Source of the DNA: Streptosporangiaceae bacterium
Lineage (GTDB): Bacteria; Actinomycetota; Actinomycetes; Streptosporangiales; Streptosporangiaceae
Reading direction: 5' to 3'
Length of the DNA: 9,505 nucleotides
Assembly (NCBI GenBank): GCA_030040815.1
Contig: JASHSZ010000556.1
Coordinates: forward strand, 1 to 9,505
Numbering within the stretch: position 1 is the first letter of the stretch; the number at the start of each line of letters is the position of its first letter. Positions 1 to 6,536 of the stretch are shown here, one piece after another. Under the pieces are notes generated by a model. It was given only the letters and a program-made list of their open reading frames with translations. It did no database searches and was not told the DNA's origin. The position numbers and the translations under genes were made by a program.

Positions 1-414
1 ACCGGGCTGTGGAACCCGAACACCTGGGTAATCAGCAGGATGAGCCCGGCGTAGACGCCAACCAGCAGACCGGTCACGATCGCGTACGCCACGGTGCGGG
101 AGAACACGAGCCGGATGTCGAGCAGGTGGTATCTCAGGATCGCGACCGTGATCGCAGCGGGAATAAGCGGGATCACCAGCAGCGCCAGGACCGGTCCGGT
201 GCGGGTAATCCCCCACCACAGGCCCGCGTACCCGAACACCACCACGCAGGCCAGGACTAGCCAGAGCAACTATCGGCGTTCGGCCTCGTCGCCACGAAAC
301 GTCACCGACAAGCGCAGCGACAATCGCTGTTGCGAGTTCGGCCATCGCAACCGCAAGCAGGCCGATCGTCAGCACGTGGGCAAATGTGCCGCGTGTATGG
401 GATTTCCCCCCCAT
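1..414 (-). pseudogene. Broken sensor-histidine-kinase-type membrane region (partial, runs off left edge)
   Basis: Reading leftward from 269, the minus strand encodes hydrophobic segments (LLWLVLACVVVFGYAGLWW, then LALLVIPLIPAAITVAILRY) and the stretch RTVAYAIVTGLLVGVYAGL. This order is characteristic of the multi-spanning sensory half of many actinobacterial sensor histidine kinases, where the consensus is roughly 'lRyrLyDIdrvvsRTlaYa...GvYaGlvlL'. Immediately upstream, the same frame reads RGDEAERR, then a TAG at 272-270, then LLWLVLA. The family normally has ERRQLxWL here, so the TAG most simply replaces a CAG (Gln) codon. Further upstream the next hydrophobic segment (HVLTIGLLAVAMAELATAIVAA) is in another frame, so a one-base frame change falls near 305-330. 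An ATG at 414-412 begins that upstream frame, next to a run of seven G residues. Known from the family: a kinase core would follow beyond the left edge. Inferred: a decayed gene, or a TTG restart at 269. The identity of the membrane domain is fairly secure; loss of function is likely. Confidence 0.68.
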
Positions 415-630
415 GCGAGCACAATAAGCGGTCGAGCTGCCGGCGTCGCGGGCGCGCTCGCTGACAATTACCCGGCTGCCTGCCAGCAGGACGCGGGCCT
501 TGCAGGAATCCATCTGCCGACGGACGGCTGCGGGCCAACGTTCCATCTGGCGGCCGGCGCGCTGCGCGGCACGCGGGCCGACGATGGCTGCAGTCTCAGC
601 GACTAGCTGAGCAGCGTGTCACAGCTAACC
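415..630. other. Region without a convincing gene
   Basis: No frame in this stretch gives a protein I can place. The minus frame that leads into the kinase-like segment stays open back to about 623 and includes the peptide KARVLLAGSRVIVSERARDAG after an ATG at 546-544. It looks amphipathic but lacks membrane segments, so it does not look like a continuation of the sensor domain. The plus-strand open frame ending at 606 has no ribosome binding site and an unlikely composition. The stretch could be 5' debris of the broken kinase gene. Confidence 0.3.
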
Positions 631-631
631 G

Positions 632-637
632 AAGGAG
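632..637 (+). promoter_or_regulatory. Ribosome binding site (AAGGAG)
   Basis: AAGGAG lies six bases before the ATG at 644. It fixes the start of the small membrane protein. Confidence 0.75.
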
Positions 638-643
638 CTTTGG

Positions 644-1045
644 ATGACACCTCTTCGCCGCCTCACCATCGTGATCCTGGCCATCTGCGCGCTGGAAGAC
701 ATCATTGCGGTGCCCTTCATGGTGTCGAGCAGCGACCGCACACCAGGCACGCCGCCGGCTGCGGCCATCGTGGTCGGCGGGATCATCGCACTACTGACGC
801 TGGTTGGCGCCGCCGGTCTCGCGCGGGGTAGCCGGTGGGCCTGGTGGCTGTCACTGATCGCCCGGATCGTCGACATGGGCAGTTCCGTGCTTGGCGTGGG
901 CGCGCACCCGACCGCAGCGCTAACAGCCGGCGGCGTCTTTGCGCTCGTGGCATCCGTCGTCGCGATCGTGCTACTCGTCCGCGTGCGGCGGGAACAGCGT
1001 GCAAGTCAGGATCACGCAGTCAGCCCAGCAGCAACCAGGGTCTGA
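644..1045 (+). CDS. Small four-helix membrane protein, function unknown
   Basis: The 133-residue product is strongly hydrophobic, with four predicted transmembrane stretches: residues about 7-26 (TIVILAICALEDIIAVPF), 39-58 (AAAIVVGGIIALLTLVGAAG), 66-85 (WAWWLSLIARIVDMGSSVLG) and 92-112 (AALTAGGVFALVASVVAIVLL). A basic tail follows (RVRREQR). There is no cleavable signal peptide; the first helix starts almost at once after MTPLRR. Arg/Lys residues just before helix 1 and after helix 4 suggest both ends are cytoplasmic. The start is supported by an AAGGAG six bases upstream. Proteins of this size and layout are common in Actinobacteria, but I do not recognise a named family. It stands alone: the neighbour on the left is minus-strand debris and the gene on the right converges on it. 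Confidence 0.75.
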   Translation: MTPLRRLTIVILAICALEDIIAVPFMVSSSDRTPGTPPAAAIVVGGIIALLTLVGAAGLARGSRWAWWLSLIARIVDMGSSVLGVGAHPTAALTAGGVFALVASVVAIVLLVRVRREQRASQDHAVSPAATRV

Positions 1046-1064
1046 TTCGCGCGCAGCGGGGGCA

Positions 1065-1096
1065 CGGCGGGACCGGGGAGGGGGCCGGTCCCGCCG
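1065..1096 (+). terminator. Perfect 12-bp hairpin between convergent genes
   Basis: CGGCGGGACCGG (1065-1076) pairs perfectly with CCGGTCCCGCCG (1085-1096) around an 8-base purine loop. It begins 20 bases after the stop of the small membrane protein and has no T-run. Hairpins without a U tract are common 3' to actinobacterial genes, so termination of the plus-strand transcript is the likely role. Confidence 0.5.
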
Positions 1097-1130
1097 CGCA
1101 CGCTGTCGTCAGCGGCGTCTGGTCAGCCAT

Positions 1131-1167
1131 GAGAGTGCACTCGCATAAGGCTTCTGAGAGCACTCTC
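1131..1167 (-). terminator. Possible 3' hairpin of the glycosidase gene
   Basis: GAGAGTGC (1131-1138) pairs with GCACTCTC (1160-1167), enclosing 21 bases. It begins 20 bases past the stop codon of the minus-strand glycosidase. The left arm overlaps the perfect palindrome GAGTGCACTC (1133-1142), so it could instead be a protein binding site. No U tract follows on the minus strand. Confidence 0.3.
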
Positions 1168-1186
1168 TCGTCTCGGCGTCGGACTG

Positions 1187-3907
1187 TTAGGCGCGTTCGA
1201 AGACGGCGATGAGCGCAGCCCCCAGCGAAGGCACCACACCGTGCCGTCGCCGGATGACGTCGGCAATAAGGCCGGTCCAGCCGGTCTGGTGCGAGGCGCC
1301 CAGGCCGGCTCCGGTATCGCCGTTGAAGTACTCACTGAAGATCAGGTTGTCCCGCCAGGCCGGGTCGCCCTGGAGCAGCGCGCTGGCGCCGAAGCAGGGC
1401 CGGCTGCGATCGGGCCCCCGCAGGAACAGCGCGATCAGTCGGCCCTGCAGGTCGGTCGCTATCTGGGCGAGAGTATGCGACTGGCCCGACCCGGCCGGGT
1501 ACTCGACGGTGAAGTCGTCACCGAAGAACTGGTAGTAGCGCTCCAGCGCGCTGATCACCAGGTAGTTGACCGGGAACCAGACCGGACCCCGCCAGTTCGA
1601 GTTCCCGCCGAACAGCGGGGTCGTGGACTCGGCCGGCTCGTAGTCGATGCTCGCCTGGTAACCCTCGACATCGATGGTGTACGGGTGGTCGCGGTGCCAC
1701 GCAGACAGCGCTCGCAGCCCGTGCGGCGACAGGAACTCGGCTTCGTCAAGCAGCACGGTCAGCAGTCGCCGCAGCCGGTCAGGACCGGTCAGCGTCAGCA
1801 GCAACTGCTCGCCGCCTGGCCCGCCGTGTAGCAGCGCGGAGGCACCCGCCGAGCTTGCTTCGGCCGGCCGTCCCGGCGCGATCTGTCGGCCCTCGGCCAT
1901 CAGCTCGGCGAACCGCTTGCCGACCGTGAGCGCCAGATCGATAGTCTCCTGCCGCACCACGCTGATCGCCAGCGCCGGCAACACCGACACGATCGAACGG
2001 ACTTTCACCTCCACCCGGTCGCCCGTTGGAGTGATCAGCCGGTCGTAGTAGAGCCCGTCCGTCTCGTTCCACAGTCCGCGATCGTCCAGCGCCTGCTTGA
2101 TCGCGGCGAAGTGCTCGACGAACTTCAGCACCAGATCCGTCCCCGGCCGGTTGCCGGTGTGCTGCAGGATGCTGGCGATCGTTGCCATCGACAACGCGTA
2201 AAACGCCATCCACCCGGTCGCGTCGGCCTGCTCGAGGATGCCGCCGACCGGCAGGTGCGACCGGTCGATCGGGCCGATGTTGTCCAGCCCGAGGAAGCCG
2301 CCCTCGAATAGGTTGTTGCCCTCCGCGTCTTCCCGGTTCACCCACCAGGTGAAGTTGACGAGCAGCTTGTCGAATACCCGGCTGAGGAAGTGGAGGTCAC
2401 GGCTGCCGTCGACGGCGAAGACCTCGAGGGCGGCCCATGCCTGCACCGGGGGGTTGACGTCAGAAAAGTCCCACTCGTAGGCAGGCAGCGCGCCGCCGGG
2501 GTGCTGGAACCACTCGCGGCACAGCAGGATGAGCTGGTACTTCGCAAAGGCGGGATCGACGTGCGCGAGCGCGACGCAGTGGAACGCGAGGTCCCAGGCG
2601 GCGAACCACGGGTACTCCCACTTGTCCGGCATCGACATGATGTCGAACGCGTCGAAGCCGCGCCACCGGCAGTTGCGGCCGGTGAGCCGGCTGGACGGCG
2701 GGGTGGGCTGCGCTGGGTCGCCGTCCAGCCACTGCGTGACGTCGTAGTAGTACAGCTGCTTGCTCCACAGCAGCCCGGCGAATGACTGGCGCAGCACCAT
2801 CGCCTCGTCGGCGCTGGCGGTCGATGGCGTCAGCTCCGCGTAGAACTCGTGAGCCTCGGCGCGCCGCTGCTCGATCACCGTCGCGTACTGCGCCCCGAGC
2901 GGGTCGCTGTCGTCGGACCGGGCCGCCGTCGGCCGGAGCCGGACCCGCAGCTGCGCAGAGCCGTGGCCCGGCAGCGTCATGCGATACCAGAAGGCGCACT
3001 TGGTGCCGCGGCCCGCCGGGTTGACCGTGGCGGCGCCGGTGACCACGTGATCGTTGATCCCGTCTTTAGGGAACGGGGTGACGGGTGCCGAGCCAAACAG
3101 TCTGGCGACGTTGGTTTCGTTCTCGCAGAACAGAGGGGCAGGCGCCCGGCCGTCGGGACCAGGGCCAGCCAGCAGTTCCATGGATCCGACCAGCGGGTGG
3201 TCTGCAGTGACCCGGCCGGATCCGGCGGCGGTCAGCTCGGGGCGGGCTGCGTCCGGATCCCATGACCAGGTGTCGCGGAACCACGCGGTGGGCAGGACGT
3301 GCAGCTCAGCCTCGTCCGGTCCGGCGTTGGTGATCTCGATCGACATCAGGATGTCGTCCGGCCCGTCCTTGGCGTAGTGCACCTCGGTGATCCAGTACCG
3401 CCCACCGTCAAACGCCCCGGTGTCGGCGAGCTCGTACTCCGGCTGGTCGCGGCCCCGGCGGGCGTTCTGATCGATCAGGTCCTCATACGGGAAGCTCCGC
3501 TGCGGGTAGTGGTACCGCCAGCGGTTCCAGGTGTGGCTCGGGACCGCGTCGAGATACCACCAGTACTCCTTGACGTCCTCGCCGTGATTGCCCTGGGAGC
3601 TGGTGAGGCCGAACAGCCGCTCCTTGAGGATCGCATCCTGGCCGTTCCACAGCGCCAGGCCCAGGCACAGGTGCTGCTCGATGTCGCAGAATCCGGCCAG
3701 GCCGTCCTCGCCCCACCGGTAGGCACGCGACCGGGCGTGGTCGTGCGGCAGGTAGTCCCAGGCCTCGCCATCGGCGCTGTAGTCCTCCCGGACCGTGCCC
3801 CACTGCCGCTCGCTCACATACGGACCCCATCGGTACCAGTCGCCGGCCTGGCGGAGCCCGTCCTCCAGTCGGCCAAAGCCGGCTACCCGATCGCTCTCGG
3901 CGCCCAT
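1187..3907 (-). CDS. GH63/MGH1-like glycoside hydrolase (glucosidase-type)
   Basis: This 906-residue protein has no signal peptide or membrane segment and so is probably cytoplasmic. The N-terminal half (about 25-330) carries the diagnostic run WGPYVSERQWGTVREDYSA (27-45), then DYLPHDHARSRAYRWGEDG (51-69) and KERLFGLTSSQGNHGEDVKEY (95-115). The domain is probably a beta-sandwich, as in GH63. The C-terminal half (about 365-900) should be the (alpha/alpha)6 barrel, with CRWRGFDAFD (413-422), WEYPWFAAWDLAFH (430-443) and GGNSNWRGPVWFP. By analogy with GH63 enzymes, Asp439 in AAWDLAF is the likely general acid and Glu859 in FSEYFNGDTG the likely base; both assignments are inferred. Members of clan GH-G act on alpha-glucosides or mannosyl/glucosylglycerate; the substrate cannot be read from sequence. 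The ATG at 3907 is preceded by a purine-rich GAGGGGTGGG. A 145-residue hypothetical lies 130 bases upstream on the same strand. Family assignment is secure, the reaction is not. Confidence 0.9.
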   Translation of the reverse strand: MGAESDRVAGFGRLEDGLRQAGDWYRWGPYVSERQWGTVREDYSADGEAWDYLPHDHARSRAYRWGEDGLAGFCDIEQHLCLGLALWNGQDAILKERLFGLTSSQGNHGEDVKEYWWYLDAVPSHTWNRWRYHYPQRSFPYEDLIDQNARRGRDQPEYELADTGAFDGGRYWITEVHYAKDGPDDILMSIEITNAGPDEAELHVLPTAWFRDTWSWDPDAARPELTAAGSGRVTADHPLVGSMELLAGPGPDGRAPAPLFCENETNVARLFGSAPVTPFPKDGINDHVVTGAATVNPAGRGTKCAFWYRMTLPGHGSAQLRVRLRPTAARSDDSDPLGAQYATVIEQRRAEAHEFYAELTPSTASADEAMVLRQSFAGLLWSKQLYYYDVTQWLDGDPAQPTPPSSRLTGRNCRWRGFDAFDIMSMPDKWEYPWFAAWDLAFHCVALAHVDPAFAKYQLILLCREWFQHPGGALPAYEWDFSDVNPPVQAWAALEVFAVDGSRDLHFLSRVFDKLLVNFTWWVNREDAEGNNLFEGGFLGLDNIGPIDRSHLPVGGILEQADATGWMAFYALSMATIASILQHTGNRPGTDLVLKFVEHFAAIKQALDDRGLWNETDGLYYDRLITPTGDRVEVKVRSIVSVLPALAISVVRQETIDLALTVGKRFAELMAEGRQIAPGRPAEASSAGASALLHGGPGGEQLLLTLTGPDRLRRLLTVLLDEAEFLSPHGLRALSAWHRDHPYTIDVEGYQASIDYEPAESTTPLFGGNSNWRGPVWFPVNYLVISALERYYQFFGDDFTVEYPAGSGQSHTLAQIATDLQGRLIALFLRGPDRSRPCFGASALLQGDPAWRDNLIFSEYFNGDTGAGLGASHQTGWTGLIADVIRRRHGVVPSLGAALIAVFERA

Positions 3908-3964
3908 CTGCCGCCCACCCCTCGCCGGTCCGTGCCGGCCCGCGGCGCCGTTGCCTGACGCAGC

Positions 3965-4004
3965 GCGGTGCCAGCACCGCGGGCGGCCGACCCGCGGTGC
4001 TGGC
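3965..4004 (-). promoter_or_regulatory. Alternating hairpin upstream of the glycosidase gene
   Basis: GCCAGCACCGCGGG (3970-3983) pairs perfectly with CCCGCGGTGCTGGC (3991-4004), giving a 14-bp stem with a 7-base loop. Part of the left arm, GCACCGC (3974-3980), can instead pair with GCGGTGC at 3965-3971 across two bases. The two folds are mutually exclusive. It lies about 58 bases before the glycosidase ATG and 33 bases past the stop of the 145-residue gene. It could be a terminator for the latter or a leader structure for the former. No U tract follows on the minus strand. Confidence 0.5.
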
Positions 4005-4037
4005 CACTATAGGAGCCGGCGGGCTGCCTACCTGGTG

Positions 4038-4475
4038 TCACCCGGCGCAGTCCGCGGTGAGTCGCAGCACGCCCGAGGGTGTGGCCAGGCACAGCATCCG
4101 GATGGGCGCGCCGTGCTCGCGACCGAAGCGCTCGAGGTGCCTCGCCCAGTACCTGTCCGCATCGCCGACCGGACCGGGTTGCGGCCGGGTCACGACGACC
4201 ACGGCAGATCCGCCCGGGCACTGCCTTAGTGCCTCGCCGATGATCCAGCACAGATTTCCCACGAGCAGGGGGTCGGGGCGCTCGGGAACATCGTCGAATG
4301 GGACCACGACGGGCAACTGCACGCCGTCGGCGTCGAACAACAGCAGCAGCACGCTGCGAAGCTGCCGGGCGTTGTCGTCCAGTAGCAGGTCGACTCGGCG
4401 CAGCACGTCGTCATCCGTGCGCACCGCGGCCAGGTGGTCGAAGTCGGGCGTGGCGCCCGCGGTGGCTGTCGTCAT
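4038..4475 (-). CDS. Conserved actinobacterial hypothetical protein
   Basis: The 145-residue soluble protein has a conserved-looking core: LRSVLLLLFDADGVQLPVVV (39-58) followed by PFDDVPERPDP (59-69), then SAVVVVTRP (90-98), DADRYWARHL (105-114) and IRMLCLATPSGV (125-136). The alternation of beta-like strands and helices suggests a compact alpha/beta fold. I recall similar uncharacterised proteins in Actinobacteria but no named function, so none is given. The ATG at 4475-4473 is chosen because codon use and composition are coherent from there. The same frame is open much further upstream, but that part is the antisense of the RNA methyltransferase. A GGAG lies 12 bases before the start, which is rather far. 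It points away from the methyltransferase gene and towards the glycosidase, with which it may be cotranscribed unless the hairpin between them terminates. Confidence 0.7.
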   Translation of the reverse strand: MTTATAGATPDFDHLAAVRTDDDVLRRVDLLLDDNARQLRSVLLLLFDADGVQLPVVVPFDDVPERPDPLLVGNLCWIIGEALRQCPGGSAVVVVTRPQPGPVGDADRYWARHLERFGREHGAPIRMLCLATPSGVLRLTADCAG

Positions 4476-4544
4476 GGGCGCAGTCAACTCCGCGGCCGTG
4501 ACAGCGCTGTGACGCGCTGCAGGGTTCGACCGCGACGCGTCGAG

Positions 4545-4550
4545 TAGGCT
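4545..4550 (+). promoter_or_regulatory. -10 element of a probably leaderless transcript
   Basis: TAGGCT matches the actinobacterial -10 pattern TAnnnT and ends nine bases before the ATG at 4560. No Shine-Dalgarno sequence fits in between. This spacing puts the transcription start at or next to the start codon, as in leaderless mRNAs. I could not pick a convincing -35 box at normal spacing. Confidence 0.5.
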
Positions 4551-4559
4551 CGGACCGCC

Positions 4560-5378
4560 ATGACCGAGATGATCACCAGCGCGGCGAATCCGCTGGTCAA
4601 GCGCGTGCGAGCGCTCGCTGATCGCAAGCAACGGCGGCGCGAGGGCGCGTTCGTCGTACAGGGGATCCAGCCGGTGTGGCAGGCGGTCGAAGCCGGTGCC
4701 GACATCGAGGTGCTGCTGGTGGCGCCCGACCTGCTCCGTCATCGCGGCGCGCTCGACATCGTGGACGCGCAGGCGGCGGCGGGGGTTCGGGTGGCGCGGC
4801 TGACCGGCGAGCTGTTCAGCCGCATCTCCGATCGCGACGTGCCGGCCGGTCTCGCGGCCATCGTGCGCGGGGCACCGGCGACACTCGGCGCGCTCGCCGT
4901 GCCGGGCGACGCGGTGTTCGTGGCGCTGCACACCGTCGGCAATCCCGGCAACGTCGGCACCATCATCAGAACGGCAAGTGCCGCGGGCGCAGCCGGCGTC
5001 ATCCTCATCGGGCCGTCCGCAGACCCGCACGACCCGGCGGCGGTCAAGGCGAGCATGGGCGCGCTGTTCACCGTACCGGTCGCGACGGTCGAGTCCGGCG
5101 CGGACTTTCTGGCGTGGGCCGAGACGAGCGGCGTGACGGTCGCGGCGACGTCGGCGCGCGCCGGCGTGTCCTGCTGGGACGCGAGCTGGCAGTTGCCGCT
5201 GGCGCTGCTGCTCGGCAGCGAAGGAACCGGCCTTCCGGACGACCTGCTAGCCGCCGCGGACCTGCGGGTTGCGATCCCGATGACCGGCACCGCCGAGTCG
5301 CTCAATCTGGCGGTCGCGGCCGGCGTCCTGCTCTACGAGGTGCGGCGGCGTACCTGGACAGTGCAAGCCCGCGACTAG
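4560..5378 (+). CDS. TrmH/SpoU-family RNA 2'-O-methyltransferase
   Basis: This 272-residue protein transfers a methyl group from S-adenosylmethionine to a ribose 2'-OH of rRNA or tRNA. Residues about 5-103 form the N-terminal substrate-binding domain, opening with ITSAANPLVKRVRALADRK and EGAFVVQG (28-35). Residues about 115-265 form the SPOUT knot with its three motifs. Motif 1 is NPGNVGTIIRTASAAG (128-143), with Asn131 and the probable catalytic Arg137. Motif 2 is LLLGSEGTGLPDDLL (216-230). Motif 3 is VAIPMTGTAESLNLAVAAG (237-255), with the Ser247/Asn249 cluster. KASMGALFTVPV (163-174) is also typical. Length matches the family (about 250-290). The first position of motif 1 is Asn where Asp is more usual. 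The start is fixed by the adjoining -10 box. The exact RNA target (for example 23S rRNA, as for RlmB or the thiostrepton-resistance enzymes) cannot be told from sequence. It diverges from the 145-residue hypothetical. Confidence 0.93.
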   Translation: MTEMITSAANPLVKRVRALADRKQRRREGAFVVQGIQPVWQAVEAGADIEVLLVAPDLLRHRGALDIVDAQAAAGVRVARLTGELFSRISDRDVPAGLAAIVRGAPATLGALAVPGDAVFVALHTVGNPGNVGTIIRTASAAGAAGVILIGPSADPHDPAAVKASMGALFTVPVATVESGADFLAWAETSGVTVAATSARAGVSCWDASWQLPLALLLGSEGTGLPDDLLAAADLRVAIPMTGTAESLNLAVAAGVLLYEVRRRTWTVQARD

Positions 5379-5475
5379 GCGGCAGAGCGGCGTCGCCGCG
5401 GCCCCAGAGGGCGTCCGTTGTCCTGGATTGTGAGACTGGCGTTGCCAGCGTCGTCGACCTGGATGGAAATGCGGT
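5379..5475 (+). other. Short intergenic stretch with weak hairpins
   Basis: GCGGC/GCCGC (5387-5391 with 5395-5399) starts eight bases after the RNA methyltransferase stop. CTGGC/GCCAG (5436-5440 with 5444-5448) follows. Both have 5-bp stems with 3-base loops and no T-run, so they are weak terminators at best. Confidence 0.3.
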
Positions 5476-6449
5476 GTGCAGGCTGTCTTCAGCTGTCTAA
5501 CATCAGCTTTCGTGATCTATCAGGATCCGCTTGGCTACCTGCTCGGCCTCGAAGGCATCGCGCTGCTTGACGCCTGGGCCGGGGACCACGACCGCGCATT
5601 CACCGACGCCCGGCTGGCCGAGATCCGAACGCTCCTCGATGACGAGAAGCTGCGGGACGGCGGCGTGGTCGCCGAGCGAGTCAGCACCGACCTCATCTAC
5701 CAGCAGCAGGCGGTTGGCTATGACGCAGAGGCGGGCGGCGGGCTGTTCGCGATGGACGGGCCGGTGGTGGCCGACTACCTCGCCGGCCGGGAGCCCGGTG
5801 TGGCGCTGGACGCCGCCTGCGGGACCGGGCGGTTCGCCGAGTTCCTCGCCAGGCGCGGGCACCGGGTCATCGGCGTCGACAGCTCACCGGCCATGCTCGC
5901 CTACGCACGGCGACGCGTCCCGGACGGCGAGTTCCACGTCGGCGAGCTGGACCGGCTGCCCCTGTCGGACGACTCGTTGGACGTCATCGTCTGCGCGCTC
6001 GCCCTCGAACACGTCCCCTCCAGCCGGTGTTCGCCGAGTTCGCCCGCGTGCTGCGTCCCGGCGGGGACCTGGTCATCTCCGACATGCACTACGAGCAAGT
6101 CACCCGCGGCTCGGTGATGTCAGCGCGCGGCCCGGCGGGCGAACCGTGGATCGCGGACACCTACCGGCATCCGCTCGGCGACTACCTGCGGGCGGCACTG
6201 AGCCTTGGCCTGCAGGTACGGCGGTGCGAGGAGCCGGGAGGCAGCCAGCACTGGGGGCAGCCGGGCGAGCCGCTGCCCGAGCCCGCGACCGAGATCGGTG
6301 ACTGGCAGGACTGGCCCTGGTCGCTGATGGACTACCTGCCGTCGGTGGCACGGGCTTCCCGTGGCCGCCGCCCGGCACTGGTCATCTGGCACTTCCAGCG
6401 GCCGCCGGGCGGGTTCGAACCAGGCCCATCTTTCAGAGCGCGAACCTAG
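5476..6449 (+). pseudogene. Class I SAM-dependent methyltransferase, split by a frameshift
   Basis: Two overlapping frames together make one methyltransferase of about 324 residues. The first (5476-6117) carries the Rossmann motif I, ALDAACGTGRF (110-120), the acidic end of strand 2, VIGVDSSPAML (131-141), and the strand-4 motif DSLDVIVCALALEHVP (166-181). It then degenerates into SSRCSPSSP. The second frame, from about 6021, resumes exactly where the fold requires: PVFAEFARVLRPGGDLVISD, the usual Methyltransf_11 strand-5 region, and runs to 6449. The break lies at 6016-6026 beside CCCCTCC; restoring one base gives a continuous reading. Substrate unknown. The first start offered is GTG 5476 with a weak GGATGG upstream. 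GTG 5512, beginning at IYQDPLGYLLGLEG, is an equally good choice. Either the gene is inactivated or the C-run holds a sequencing error. No other lesion is visible, which makes an error or a very recent mutation plausible. Confidence 0.85.
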
Positions 6450-6520
6450 ACGTTCGGTGCCGCCGTCCTATCGTTGGCCCCGGCGGGTGCGTGACACGGC
6501 AGGCCGGTGGATTGGTCGGC

Positions 6521-6530
6521 AGGACAGGGG
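6521..6530 (+). promoter_or_regulatory. Ribosome binding site favouring ATG 6537
   Basis: AGGACAGGGG ends six bases before the ATG at 6537. It supports that start over the GTG at 6507, which has no comparable site. Confidence 0.5.
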
Positions 6531-6536
6531 ACGTCA

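Noticed and set aside
94..606. Open plus frame of 170 residues at the left end
   Set aside because: It is antisense to the kinase-type membrane segments, has no ribosome binding site and gives an implausible composition.
1241..1831. Long plus-strand open frames within the glycosidase gene
   Set aside because: They are antisense shadows of a gene with clear family motifs over its whole length.
4476..5030. Long upstream extension of the 145-residue hypothetical on the minus strand
   Set aside because: This part is the antisense of the RNA methyltransferase and is open only because of the high GC content; the protein becomes coherent only after the ATG at 4475.
4676..5500. Arg/Gly-rich 274-residue plus frame overlapping the RNA methyltransferase
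   Set aside because: It is a shadow in another frame; only its last 30 codons, beyond the methyltransferase, deserve mention.
6412..6421. GGTTCGAACC, resembling a tRNA T-loop or an attachment-site core
   Set aside because: The flanking bases do not form a T-stem, no cloverleaf can be drawn, and it lies in the coding tail of the methyltransferase.
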